From an uncultured Burkholderiales bacterium (GTDB taxonomy: Bacteria > Pseudomonadota > Gammaproteobacteria > Burkholderiales > Burkholderiaceae_C): DNA of 5,407 nt. The stretch covers positions 1 through 5,407 of the forward strand of contig CAJBLW010000266.1 in the NCBI GenBank assembly GCA_903953985.1, written 5' to 3'. The translations under genes were made by a program, and so were the position numbers. This document shows, piece after piece, positions 1 to 5,407 of this stretch. How positions within the stretch are numbered: position 1 is the first letter of the stretch; every line of letters starts with the position of its first letter. Under the pieces are notes generated by a model. The model was not told the DNA's origin and searched no databases. It saw only the letters and a program-made list of their open reading frames with translations.

Positions 1-260
1 CCCGCCAAATCGGCCACTTGGTCTGAGCCAATCACCACCGCCTCGGGGTGCAAAGCTGCCACGGCCCGGGCTTTGGCCAGGGCCAGTCGTCGGGCCAAGG
101 CCTGTGGCGCTTCCCCCGGATGGGGTGTTTCGTCCACGCCGGGCGCACTCACGGTAAAAGGGATGCGCAGGCGCTCGAGGAGTTCGCGCCGGTAACGCGA
201 GGTCGAGCCCAGCACCACTGGACGGGCAGTGGGGGCAGTTGTAGTCAAGATCGAGGTCAA
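1..260 (-). CDS. yceF: Maf/YceF-family nucleoside triphosphate pyrophosphatase, 5' part (C-terminus beyond the window)
   Basis: Reading leftward, the frame stays open to the window edge and gives about 86 residues of a Maf-family protein, under half of the usual 190-200. Visible motifs are VVLGSTSRYRRELLERL (residues 15-31 from the TTG at 260), PGVDETP (40-46) and IGSDQVADL (77-85). D80 of SDQV matches the family's catalytic aspartate. The SDQV form and the aromatic-R-R pattern resemble the YceF clade, which in E. coli hydrolyses 7-methyl-GTP; the YhdE clade (dTTP/UTP) has a different motif. The expected role is cytosolic removal of modified nucleotides; older names call it a septum formation protein. 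There is no ATG in frame upstream of the conserved part. A TTG at 258-260 follows AAGG by 8 bases and is my choice, and a TTG at 246-248 is the alternative. It is divergent from yceD. Family assignment is firm; the start is uncertain. Confidence 0.87.
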   Translation of the reverse strand, partial: MTSILTTTAPTARPVVLGSTSRYRRELLERLRIPFTVSAPGVDETPHPGEAPQALARRLALAKARAVAALHPEAVVIGSDQVADLA

Positions 261-298
261 AGCGCTGGCCTTGGTGAAATTCAGATGGGTGATTCTCT

Positions 299-304
299 TA
301 CACT
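299..304 (+). promoter_or_regulatory. Possible -10 box of the yceD promoter (leaderless start)
   Basis: TACACT matches four of six bases of TATAAT and ends six bases before the yceD ATG at 311. If it is used, transcription would begin at or next to the ATG. No convincing -35 hexamer sits at normal spacing; TTGGTG at 271-276 is 22 bases away. This is a weak sequence match, supported mainly by the absence of a Shine-Dalgarno before yceD. Confidence 0.25.
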
Positions 305-310
305 GCAGCC

Positions 311-859
311 ATGGAAAAAAAATTGGAACCCCAACACCTGGATGTGGTGACTTTTGCCCGTGGCACGTTGAGCCTGAATGGGCAGGGCGTGCTGGCCGAT
401 TGGCCGCGATTGGCTCAGGAATTGTTCGGCAGTGACATGCTTGCTGGGCCAGTGGTTTGGGAACTGCAAGGTCGATCGGTCTCGCAAGCCGGCGGCGCTG
501 ACCAAATCTGGCTGGATTTGAAAGCGGTGGTTCATTTGCCCATGCAATGCCAGCGCTGTCTGACGCCGGTGCTGGAGACGGTGCAGGCCAGTCGGAATTT
601 CCGTTTTGTCACCGATGAAGCCACAGCGATGGCGCTGGACGATGAGGCTGAAGAAGACATTCTGGTCATCAGCCGCGACTTTGACGCCCTGGCACTGATC
701 GAAGATGAGTTGATTTTGTCCTTGCCCCTGGTGCCTTTGCACGGGGAGTGCCCCGAAGCAATGCCAATGTCTGTGGCAGACCCTGAATTCGAAGTTGCAG
801 CGCAGCGACCCAACCCCTTTGGGGTTCTTGCGGGTCTTAAATCAGACAAGTCCACTTAA
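311..859 (+). CDS. yceD: YceD family protein (DUF177), 23S rRNA accumulation protein
   Basis: This 182-residue cytosolic protein belongs to the DUF177/YceD family; the E. coli member is 173 residues. Work on that member and its plant homologue links the family to 23S rRNA accumulation or processing, but its biochemical action is not settled. Family marks are the MQCQRC cysteine pair (C80, C83), the acidic stretch DDEAEED (110-116), EDELILSLPLVPLH (131-144) and the C-terminal RPNPFGVLAGLK (166-177). The second metal-like site is incomplete: only C147 follows, within HGEC. The ATG at 311 is the natural start because the conserved N-terminal part follows directly, yet no Shine-Dalgarno precedes it. 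It lies immediately upstream of rpmF, as in many proteobacteria, which fits a role in ribosome assembly. The gap to rpmF is 140 bases and contains a separate promoter. Identity is confident; function is known only by family. Confidence 0.93.
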   Translation: MEKKLEPQHLDVVTFARGTLSLNGQGVLADWPRLAQELFGSDMLAGPVVWELQGRSVSQAGGADQIWLDLKAVVHLPMQCQRCLTPVLETVQASRNFRFVTDEATAMALDDEAEEDILVISRDFDALALIEDELILSLPLVPLHGECPEAMPMSVADPEFEVAAQRPNPFGVLAGLKSDKST

Positions 860-899
860 AGAGGTCAAAAGTCTGTATCCCATCTGGCCCGGCTTAGGT

Positions 900-905
900 T
901 ATAAT
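900..905 (+). promoter_or_regulatory. -10 box of the rpmF promoter
   Basis: A perfect TATAAT lies in the yceD-rpmF gap, 94 bases before the rpmF ATG. The -35 region at 17 bases spacing reads ATCCCA and is poor, and there is no TGn extension (GGT instead). Transcription would begin near 912 and give a leader of about 88 bases. A dedicated promoter is expected for a ribosomal protein gene and could also feed the downstream lipid genes by readthrough. The match is clear, but promoter activity is inferred. Confidence 0.6.
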
Positions 906-988
906 CAATGGCTTCGCCCAGTTCTACCGGGTGACACTCCGATCAACCAGAAGCTGCGTTTTTATTGGCGCGGCCTCCACAAGCTTCC

Positions 989-994
989 AAGGAG
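989..994 (+). promoter_or_regulatory. Strong Shine-Dalgarno of rpmF
   Basis: AAGGAG lies five bases before the ATG at 1000 and is the best ribosome binding site in the window. It fixes the rpmF start at 1000 and rules out the longer in-frame reading that begins at 931. Confidence 0.85.
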
Positions 995-999
995 CCATC

Positions 1000-1182
1000 A
1001 TGGCCGTTCAGCAAAACAAAAAATCGCCCTCTAAGCGCGGAATGCACCGTTCGCACAATGCCCTGAATGTGCCAGGCATTGCTGTTGAACCCACAACAGG
1101 CGAAACACACCTGCGTCACCACATCAGCCCCAACGGTTTCTACCGTGGCCGCCAAGTGCTGAAAAACAAGTCTGAAGCCTGA
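1000..1182 (+). CDS. rpmF: 50S ribosomal protein L32
   Basis: This is a 60-residue, very basic protein, the usual length of bacterial L32 (bL32), a component of the large ribosomal subunit. It starts with MAVQQNKKSPSKRGMHRSHN, and the motif pattern N-KSPSKRGMHRSH is diagnostic. It continues with LRHHISPNGFYRGRQVL (38-54) in the C-terminal half. No CxxC zinc-ribbon pairs are present, so this is the zinc-independent form. The start is set by AAGGAG five bases upstream. It is followed after about 25 bases by a strong terminator and then plsX. The yceD-rpmF-plsX order is widely conserved and couples ribosome and membrane synthesis. High expression is expected from the perfect -10 box and strong ribosome binding site. 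Confidence 0.98.
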   Translation: MAVQQNKKSPSKRGMHRSHNALNVPGIAVEPTTGETHLRHHISPNGFYRGRQVLKNKSEA

Positions 1183-1207
1183 TCGGCGTCAGCCCTCAAG
1201 CCTCAAG

Positions 1208-1251
1208 AGGCCCGGCGCTACTTTTTTGAGTAGCCTCGGGCTTTTGTTTTT
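1208..1251 (+). terminator. Rho-independent terminator after rpmF
   Basis: The outer stem GCCCG (1210-1214) pairs with CGGGC (1237-1241). The inner stem GCTACT (1217-1222) pairs with AGTAGC (1229-1234), closing a six-base loop. A small internal loop (GC against CT) separates the two stems, and AG at 1208-1209 can extend the pairing into the T tract. The run TTTTGTTTTT (1242-1251) follows at once. It sits 26 bases after the rpmF stop and 45 bases before the plsX start, so it probably ends most rpmF transcripts and lets a fraction read on into the lipid genes. It is directional: the T tract is on the plus strand. Confidence 0.85.
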
Positions 1252-1286
1252 GTGGCTTTTGCTTTGCATTGCCCGGTTTTCAGCCC

Positions 1287-1291
1287 AAGGA
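1287..1291 (+). promoter_or_regulatory. Shine-Dalgarno that decides the plsX start
   Basis: AAGGA ends four bases before the ATG at 1296. It favours that ATG over the in-frame TTG at 1269, which lies within the terminator's downstream flank and has no Shine-Dalgarno. Confidence 0.7.
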
Positions 1292-1295
1292 TTCC

Positions 1296-2360
1296 ATGAC
1301 CTCGCCCACCCCGATCACTCTGGCTGTCGATTGCATGGGCGGCGACCACGGCCCCCGCGTCACGCTGGCGGCTTGCCGACGTTTTCTGTCTACACACTCG
1401 GACGCCCGCCTCTTGTTGGTTGGCCGAGCAGAGGAACTCGCTGGTTTTGCCGATCCTCGAGCCGAGGTGGTGGTGGCCACCGAAGTGGTGGAAATGGACG
1501 ACTCGCTCGAAGTCGCCTTGCGCAAGAAAAAAGACTCTTCCATGCGTGTGGCCATCGAGCAGGTGCGTGATGGCAATGCTGCCGCCGCTGTCTCGGCGGG
1601 AAATACGGGCGCTTTGATGGCAATTGCCCGTTATGTACTCAAGACCATGGACGGGATTGACCGTCCCGCCATTGCGGGCCAGATGCCCAACTTCAAGGGT
1701 GGCGGAACCACCATGCTCGATTTGGGCGCTAATGTGGACTGCACACCCGAGCATTTGCTCCAATTTGCAGTCATGGGTTCAGCCTTGGTTTCTGTGTTGC
1801 AAAACAAGGACCAGCCTTCGGTCGGTTTGCTTAATATTGGCGAAGAAGCCATCAAAGGCAATGAAATCATCAAAAAAACAGGCGAATTGCTGCGTTCTGC
1901 GGGCAACTCCGGGGACTTGAATTTTCACGGCAATGTTGAAGGCAACGATATTTTCAAAGGCACTGTGGACATTGTGGTTTGTGATGGCTTTGTCGGCAAC
2001 GTGGCGCTGAAGGCGAGCGAAGGCCTGGCCACCATGATCGGTGGTTTTTTGAAAAATGAGTTTTCTCGAAATATTTTCACCAAAATGGTTGCAGTTTTGG
2101 CTTATCCAGTGCTTTCTGCATTTAAAAATCGCGTCGACCACCGCCGATACAACGGCGCAGCCTTGCTGGGTTTGCGCGGCCTGGTTTTCAAGAGTCACGG
2201 ATCGGCAGACGAGATCGCTTTCGAAACGGCTCTAAACCGGGCTTATGATGCAGGCCGAAACCAATTGCTGGACCGCGTTCGTGAGCGCATCGCCCATGCC
2301 GCCCCTTTGTTGATGGGTGCGCAGGCCGAGCGGGCTGAAACAGTGGTCACACCCCTATGA
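1296..2360 (+). CDS. plsX: Phosphate acyltransferase PlsX
   Basis: PlsX converts acyl-ACP plus phosphate into acyl-phosphate, the acyl donor that PlsY uses to begin phospholipid synthesis. It is a soluble enzyme acting at the inner face of the cytoplasmic membrane. The 354 residues fit the family range. Motifs in order are LAVDCMGGDHGP (9-20), VSAGNTGALMA (99-109), LDLGANVDC (141-149), LLNIGEEAIKG (178-188), CDGFVGNVALK (229-239), NGAALLGLRG (286-295) and FKSHGSAD (298-305). I chose the ATG at 1296 over the TTG at 1269 because of AAGGA just upstream and the usual short lead-in before the DxMGGD motif. The gene follows a terminator, so its expression likely depends on readthrough from the rpmF promoter or on a start site I could not find. 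Its stop codon overlaps the fabH start as ATGA, which suggests coupled translation. Confidence 0.97.
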   Translation: MTSPTPITLAVDCMGGDHGPRVTLAACRRFLSTHSDARLLLVGRAEELAGFADPRAEVVVATEVVEMDDSLEVALRKKKDSSMRVAIEQVRDGNAAAAVSAGNTGALMAIARYVLKTMDGIDRPAIAGQMPNFKGGGTTMLDLGANVDCTPEHLLQFAVMGSALVSVLQNKDQPSVGLLNIGEEAIKGNEIIKKTGELLRSAGNSGDLNFHGNVEGNDIFKGTVDIVVCDGFVGNVALKASEGLATMIGGFLKNEFSRNIFTKMVAVLAYPVLSAFKNRVDHRRYNGAALLGLRGLVFKSHGSADEIAFETALNRAYDAGRNQLLDRVRERIAHAAPLLMGAQAERAETVVTPL

Positions 2361-3334
2361 GAATTTATTCACGCATCATTGGCACCGGCAGCTACCTGCC
2401 TGAAAACCGCTTGAGCAACGCCGATCTGGCTGGCGACCTCGCCTTGCAAGGGGTTGAAACCTCCGACGACTGGATTGTTGAGCGCACGGGTATCCGTGCC
2501 CGGCATTTTGCAGCCGATGATCAGGGGTGCAGTGATCTGGCCACAGAAGCCGCTCGCAAAGCTTTGGATGCTGCCGGCTTGTCAGCGAGTGAAATCGACC
2601 TGATCATTGTGGGTACGTCCACGCCCGACATGGTGTTCCCGTCTGTGGCGACCATGGTACAAAACAAACTGGGCACCGCAGGCTGTCCGGCGTTTGACGT
2701 TCAAGCGGTATGCAGTGGCTTCATTTATGCCCTCACGGTGGCTGACGCCATGATCCAGACCGGCTCGGCGAAGCGGGCGCTGGTCATTGGCGCAGAAGTT
2801 TTCAGTCGCATCTTGGACTTCAAAGACAGAACCACTTGTGTGTTGTTCGGTGACGGTGCAGGAGCGGTCGTGCTTGAGGCGTCTGAACGGCCCGGCATTT
2901 TGGCCACTGATTTGCACGCTGACGGCAAATACAAAGACATTTTGTGTGTACCAGGGCACGTCAACCGGGGCGGCATTCTGGGCGATCCCGTTCTCAAGAT
3001 GGACGGTCAGGCCGTGTTCAAACTGGCGGTGGGCGTGCTTGAAGATACGGCCCGCGCCAGTCTTTCCAAGGCCAATTTGACCGAATCCGATATCGACTGG
3101 CTGATCCCGCACCAAGCCAACATCCGCATCATGCAAAGCACAGCCAAAAAGCTCAAGATGAGCGCTGACAAGGTGGTGGTGACGGTAGATCAGCACGGCA
3201 ACACCTCGGCTGCCTCGATTCCGCTGGCGCTGGACACGGCTGTTCGCGACGGGCGAATCCAGCGTGGCCAGATCCTTATGCTCGAAGGCGTAGGCGGGGG
3301 CTTCACTTGGGGCTCAGTCCTCTTGCGTTATTGA
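2357..3334 (+). CDS. fabH: Beta-ketoacyl-ACP synthase III (FabH)
   Basis: FabH condenses acetyl-CoA with malonyl-ACP to acetoacetyl-ACP, the first step of each type II fatty acid chain, in the cytosol. The 325 residues show a thiolase fold with the full catalytic triad: C119 in QAVCSGFIYAL, H252 in LIPHQAN (249-255) and N282 in GNTSAASIPL. Further marks are the substrate-contact region WIVERTGIRAR (39-49), LFGDGAGA (173-180) and the C-terminal EGVGGGFTWGS loop (about 310-320). E. coli FabH has the triad at 112, 244 and 274, so this protein is slightly longer before the cysteine. The start ATG overlaps the plsX stop (ATGA) and no Shine-Dalgarno is visible before it, so translation is probably coupled to plsX. 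An unusual 79-base gap follows before fabD. Whether it prefers acetyl-CoA over longer or branched primers cannot be read from the sequence. Confidence 0.97.
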   Translation: MRIYSRIIGTGSYLPENRLSNADLAGDLALQGVETSDDWIVERTGIRARHFAADDQGCSDLATEAARKALDAAGLSASEIDLIIVGTSTPDMVFPSVATMVQNKLGTAGCPAFDVQAVCSGFIYALTVADAMIQTGSAKRALVIGAEVFSRILDFKDRTTCVLFGDGAGAVVLEASERPGILATDLHADGKYKDILCVPGHVNRGGILGDPVLKMDGQAVFKLAVGVLEDTARASLSKANLTESDIDWLIPHQANIRIMQSTAKKLKMSADKVVVTVDQHGNTSAASIPLALDTAVRDGRIQRGQILMLEGVGGGFTWGSVLLRY

Positions 3335-3413
3335 TACGCGATGGCATTGACATGCTTGGGGCATTGTTGCGCGGCACGCTTACCCTGATTTTTTTCAAAT
3401 ATCCCATTTGCAC
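3335..3413 (+). other. fabH-fabD intergenic gap with a micro-ORF, T tract and small dyad
   Basis: The gap holds a perfect TTGACA at 3347-3352, but no AT-rich -10 at 16-18 bases: that position reads CGCGGC. A 15-codon ATG reading frame at 3341-3388 (MALTCLGHCCAARLP) ends in TGA just before a run of seven T (3389-3395). A dyad follows, CAAAT (3396-3400) and ATTTG (3406-3410) separated by ATCCC. GGCATTG occurs twice, at 3343 and 3360. The gene junctions on either side (plsX/fabH and fabD/fabG) are tight overlaps, so this gap stands out. I cannot assign it a function; it could be a promoter, an attenuator or neutral spacer. Confidence 0.35.
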
Positions 3414-4364
3414 ATGACTTCATTTGCTTTTGTTTTTCCCGGTCAGGGCTCCCAATCGGTGGGCATGTTGGACGCCTGGGGCGACCACCCTGTGGTGCTC
3501 GAAACCCTCAAAGAAGCTTCTGACTCTTTGGGCGAAGACTTGGCCCAGCTGATTCATGAAGGCCCCAAAGAAGCATTGGCAATGACCACCAACACCCAAC
3601 CGGTGATGCTGGTGTCGGCGGTGGCGGCTTACCGCGCTTGGTTGGCCGAGGGCGGTGTCAAGCCGTCGGTTGTGGCCGGTCACTCATTGGGCGAGTACAG
3701 CGCCCTCGTGGCTTCGGGTGTGTTGACACTGGCGCAAGCTACGCCCTTGGTGCGCCTGCGCGCCGCTGCCATGCAAGAAGCTGTGCCCGTGGGCGTTGGG
3801 GCCATGGCCGCCATTTTGGGTTTGGCTTCGGACAAAGTCATCGCCGGCTGCAGGGAGGCGCAAGCCTCTTTCCCAGCAGGCAGCCCCGAAGTGGTGGAAG
3901 CTGCGAACTTCAACGACGCTGCGCAAACCGTGATCGCTGGCAGCAAAGCCGCCGTGGACAAAGCCTGCGAAGTGCTCAAAGGCATGGGCGCCAAGCGCGC
4001 GCTGATATTGCCCGTGTCGGCCCCGTTTCACTCAAGTCTGATGAAGCCTGCGGCCGAAAAGCTTCGCGAAAAATTGGCCACCCTGGCCTTGGGTATGCCG
4101 CAGATCCCGGTGCTCAACAACATCGATGTGGCCATTGAAACCGACGCCGACCGTATTCGCGACGCGCTTTACCGTCAGGCCTTTGGCCCGGTGCGCTGGG
4201 TGGAGTGCGTGCAGGCCATCAAGGGGCGTGGCGTCAATACCGTGGTCGAATGCGGCCCTGGCAAAGTTCTGGCGGGCATGATCAAGCGCATTGACGCAGA
4301 ATTGAACGGTGTGGCGCTGTACGACCCCGCTACGCTGGCTGAAGTGAAAGGAATCCTGGCATGA
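3414..4364 (+). CDS. fabD: Malonyl-CoA:ACP transacylase (FabD)
   Basis: FabD moves the malonyl group from malonyl-CoA to the phosphopantetheine of ACP, supplying the extender for all chain elongation in the cytosol. The 316 residues are close to the E. coli length of 309. Visible motifs are FPGQGSQSVGM (8-18), the nucleophile elbow GHSLGEY with S91 (89-95), the carboxylate-binding arginine R116 in LVRLRAAAMQEAVP, EAANFNDAAQTVIAG (162-176) and the catalytic histidine H206 in VSAPFHSSLM (201-210). ECGPGKVLAGM lies near the C-terminus. The ATG at 3414 gives the standard start two to three residues before FAFVFPGQG; a TTG at 3408 is the only nearby alternative. Neither is preceded by a Shine-Dalgarno, which is odd for an essential gene not overlapping its neighbour. 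The stop overlaps fabG by ATGA. Confidence 0.97.
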   Translation: MTSFAFVFPGQGSQSVGMLDAWGDHPVVLETLKEASDSLGEDLAQLIHEGPKEALAMTTNTQPVMLVSAVAAYRAWLAEGGVKPSVVAGHSLGEYSALVASGVLTLAQATPLVRLRAAAMQEAVPVGVGAMAAILGLASDKVIAGCREAQASFPAGSPEVVEAANFNDAAQTVIAGSKAAVDKACEVLKGMGAKRALILPVSAPFHSSLMKPAAEKLREKLATLALGMPQIPVLNNIDVAIETDADRIRDALYRQAFGPVRWVECVQAIKGRGVNTVVECGPGKVLAGMIKRIDAELNGVALYDPATLAEVKGILA

Positions 4365-5104
4365 GCGAAGCACAAAAACAAATTGCACTGGTCACGGGCG
4401 CATCTCGCGGCATCGGTGCATCCATCGCATTGCATCTGGCTCAACAAGGCTATGTGGTGATTGGCACCGCCACCAGCGATGAGGGGGCAGCCAAAGTCAG
4501 TCAGGCCCTGTCGGCTTTCCCTGGCAGCCGGGGGGCCAACCTGAATGTCAATGACGCTGACGCTGGCGCTGCGCTGATCGACACCATCGTCAAAGAGCAC
4601 GGCGGTTTGCAGGTGCTGGTCAACAACGCAGGAATCACCCGCGACACCTTGGCCATGCGGATGAAGGACGACGATTGGGACGCGGTGCTCGACACCAACC
4701 TCAAGGCTGTGTTTCGCATGAGCCGCGCCGTGATGCGCCCCATGATGAAGCAGCGCTATGGCCGCATCATCAGCATTACCAGTGTGGTGGGCGCCTCGGG
4801 TAACCCCGGGCAGGCCAACTACGCCGCGGCCAAGGCTGGTGTCGCGGGCATGACCCGCGCTTTGGCCCGTGAACTGGGCAGCCGCAACATCACCGTGAAC
4901 TGCGTGGCCCCTGGTTTCATTGCCACGGACATGACCGCCAGCTTGCCCGAAGAACAACACAAAGCCTTGTTGGGCCAGATTCCTCTGGGCCATTTGGGAC
5001 AACCCGATGACATCGCGCATGCGGTCGCCTACTTGGCTGGCCCGGGTGCAGGCTATGTCACCGGACAGGAATTGCATGTCAACGGTGGCATGTTCATGGC
5101 CTGA
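4361..5104 (+). CDS. fabG: 3-oxoacyl-ACP reductase (FabG)
   Basis: FabG reduces beta-ketoacyl-ACP to (R)-3-hydroxyacyl-ACP with NADPH, the first reduction of each elongation cycle. The 247 residues are typical of a classical short-chain dehydrogenase. The Rossmann motif TGASRGIG is at 12-19, with R16 fitting NADPH preference, and NNAGITRD is at 88-95. The catalytic tetrad is N113, S141, Y154 and K158 (YAAAK). VAPGFIATDMT (182-192) follows, and the protein ends with VNGGMFMA, as in true FabG proteins rather than general SDR enzymes. The start codon overlaps the fabD stop (ATGA), and AAAGGA at 4347-4352 with eight bases of spacing is a good ribosome binding site, so translation does not rely on coupling alone. 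Position between fabD and acpP supports the fatty acid role over acetoacetyl-CoA reductase (PhaB). Confidence 0.97.
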   Translation: MSEAQKQIALVTGASRGIGASIALHLAQQGYVVIGTATSDEGAAKVSQALSAFPGSRGANLNVNDADAGAALIDTIVKEHGGLQVLVNNAGITRDTLAMRMKDDDWDAVLDTNLKAVFRMSRAVMRPMMKQRYGRIISITSVVGASGNPGQANYAAAKAGVAGMTRALARELGSRNITVNCVAPGFIATDMTASLPEEQHKALLGQIPLGHLGQPDDIAHAVAYLAGPGAGYVTGQELHVNGGMFMA

Positions 5105-5129
5105 TTTCTGGAATACCCTTCCGGACAGG

Positions 5130-5135
5130 TAAAAT
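5130..5135 (+). promoter_or_regulatory. Possible -10 box of an acpP promoter
   Basis: TAAAAT matches five of six bases of TATAAT and lies 25 bases after the fabG stop and 31 bases before the acpP ATG. The -35 region at 17 bases spacing reads TCTGGA and is weak. Transcription from it would start near 5142 and give a short, pyrimidine-rich leader. A separate promoter is plausible because ACP is needed in far greater amounts than the fab enzymes, as known from E. coli. Confidence 0.45.
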
Positions 5136-5166
5136 CTTCTTTTTTCACAACCCTCAGAGGGACCCC

Positions 5167-5403
5167 ATGAGCGATATCGAAGCACGTGTCAAGAAAATCA
5201 TTGCCGAACAACTTGGCGTTGAAGAGTCACAAGTCACCAACGAAAAAGCCTTCGTGGCCGATCTGGGTGCAGACTCCCTGGACACGGTGGAACTGGTGAT
5301 GGCACTCGAAGACGAGTTTGGCATCGAAATTCCTGACGAAGACGCAGAAAAAATCACCACGGTGCAAGCTGCGATCGACTACGCCCAAAGCAAGAAGGCC
5401 TGA
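5167..5403 (+). CDS. acpP: Acyl carrier protein
   Basis: ACP carries growing acyl chains on a 4'-phosphopantetheine arm and is the shared substrate of FabD, FabH, FabG and PlsX in this cluster. The 78 residues, strongly acidic with four predicted helices, match the family exactly. The arm attaches at S37 in LGADSLDTVELVMALE (33-48), the DSL motif. EDEFGIEIPDEDAEKI (48-63) forms the acidic recognition region and the following loop. The ATG is preceded by AGAGGGA (5156-5162) with four bases of spacing, a strong site suited to high expression. The 62-base gap after fabG carries a -10-like box. The gene is complete and ends four bases before the window edge; fabF is expected next. The length, DSL motif and fab context favour the housekeeping AcpP over a specialised carrier protein. 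Confidence 0.98.
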   Translation: MSDIEARVKKIIAEQLGVEESQVTNEKAFVADLGADSLDTVELVMALEDEFGIEIPDEDAEKITTVQAAIDYAQSKKA

Positions 5404-5407
5404 TCGA

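Noticed and set aside
812..826. Perfect hairpin AACCCC-TTT-GGGGTT near the end of yceD, terminator-like
   Set aside because: It lies within the codons for the conserved PNPFGV motif and has no T tract after it, so codon choice explains it.
1269..1295. Longer plsX reading from TTG at 1269
   Set aside because: No Shine-Dalgarno precedes it, and the ATG at 1296 has AAGGA just upstream and yields a normal-length PlsX.
1218..1763. Minus-strand open frame (181 codons) opposite the start of plsX
   Set aside because: It overlaps the terminator and the conserved N-terminal motifs of PlsX, and its product resembles no family I know.
2582..3196. Minus-strand open frame (204 codons) opposite fabH
   Set aside because: Antisense shadow of a confirmed gene; no recognisable motif and low-quality composition.
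3344..3355. GCAT-TGAC-ATGC inverted repeat as an operator candidate
   Set aside because: Four-base arms are expected by chance, and it does not resemble the FadR or FabR operators known to me.
4175..5185. Long minus-strand open frame (336 codons) opposite fabG and the end of fabD
   Set aside because: It mirrors fabG and the end of fabD, genes with full catalytic motifs. The translation is rich in H, G, R and Q with no recognisable domain, typical of a shadow frame in GC-rich DNA.
1..5407. Possible novel defence, mobile or biosynthetic system
   Set aside because: Every coding region belongs to a well-known housekeeping family in its conserved order; no transposase, integrase, att-like repeats, CRISPR repeats or unassigned genes were seen.

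Overview
This window is an ordinary, well-conserved bacterial housekeeping locus: the ribosomal protein L32 / fatty-acid-synthesis (fab) cluster. The order is yceF/maf (leftward, cut by the window edge), then rightward yceD, rpmF, plsX, fabH, fabD, fabG and acpP. Protein similarity recalled from known families, the moderately GC-rich coding sequence and this gene order suggest a betaproteobacterium of the order Burkholderiales, probably Comamonadaceae-like (for example Limnohabitans, Rhodoferax or Polaromonas relatives). The genus is an inference only.

Layout. Bases 1-260 hold the 5' part of a Maf/YceF nucleotide pyrophosphatase on the minus strand, divergent from yceD. Bases 311-859 encode YceD (DUF177), linked in E. 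coli to 23S rRNA accumulation. A 140-base gap carries a perfect TATAAT -10 box and a leader with a possible hairpin just before the strong Shine-Dalgarno of rpmF (1000-1182, L32). A clear rho-independent terminator (about 1208-1251) lies between rpmF and plsX. The rest, 1296-5403, is the lipid block. plsX and fabH overlap by ATGA, as do fabD and fabG. A 79-base gap with unusual content separates fabH from fabD, and acpP has its own -10-like box and a good ribosome binding site.

How the genes work together. FabD loads malonyl groups onto the acyl carrier protein (AcpP). FabH condenses acetyl-CoA with malonyl-ACP to start a chain, and FabG reduces the beta-keto intermediate. PlsX converts finished acyl-ACP to acyl-phosphate for phospholipid synthesis. 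rpmF and yceD tie the block to ribosome production, so the locus links membrane and ribosome synthesis. fabF probably follows acpP just beyond the right edge (inference from the usual gene order).

I found no new system, mobile element, CRISPR array, tRNA or rRNA. All catalytic residues I could check are present, and no gene looks frameshifted. The points worth a second look are regulatory: the terminator inside the cluster, the leaderless-looking yceD start, the missing Shine-Dalgarno and odd gap before fabD, and the rpmF leader hairpin.
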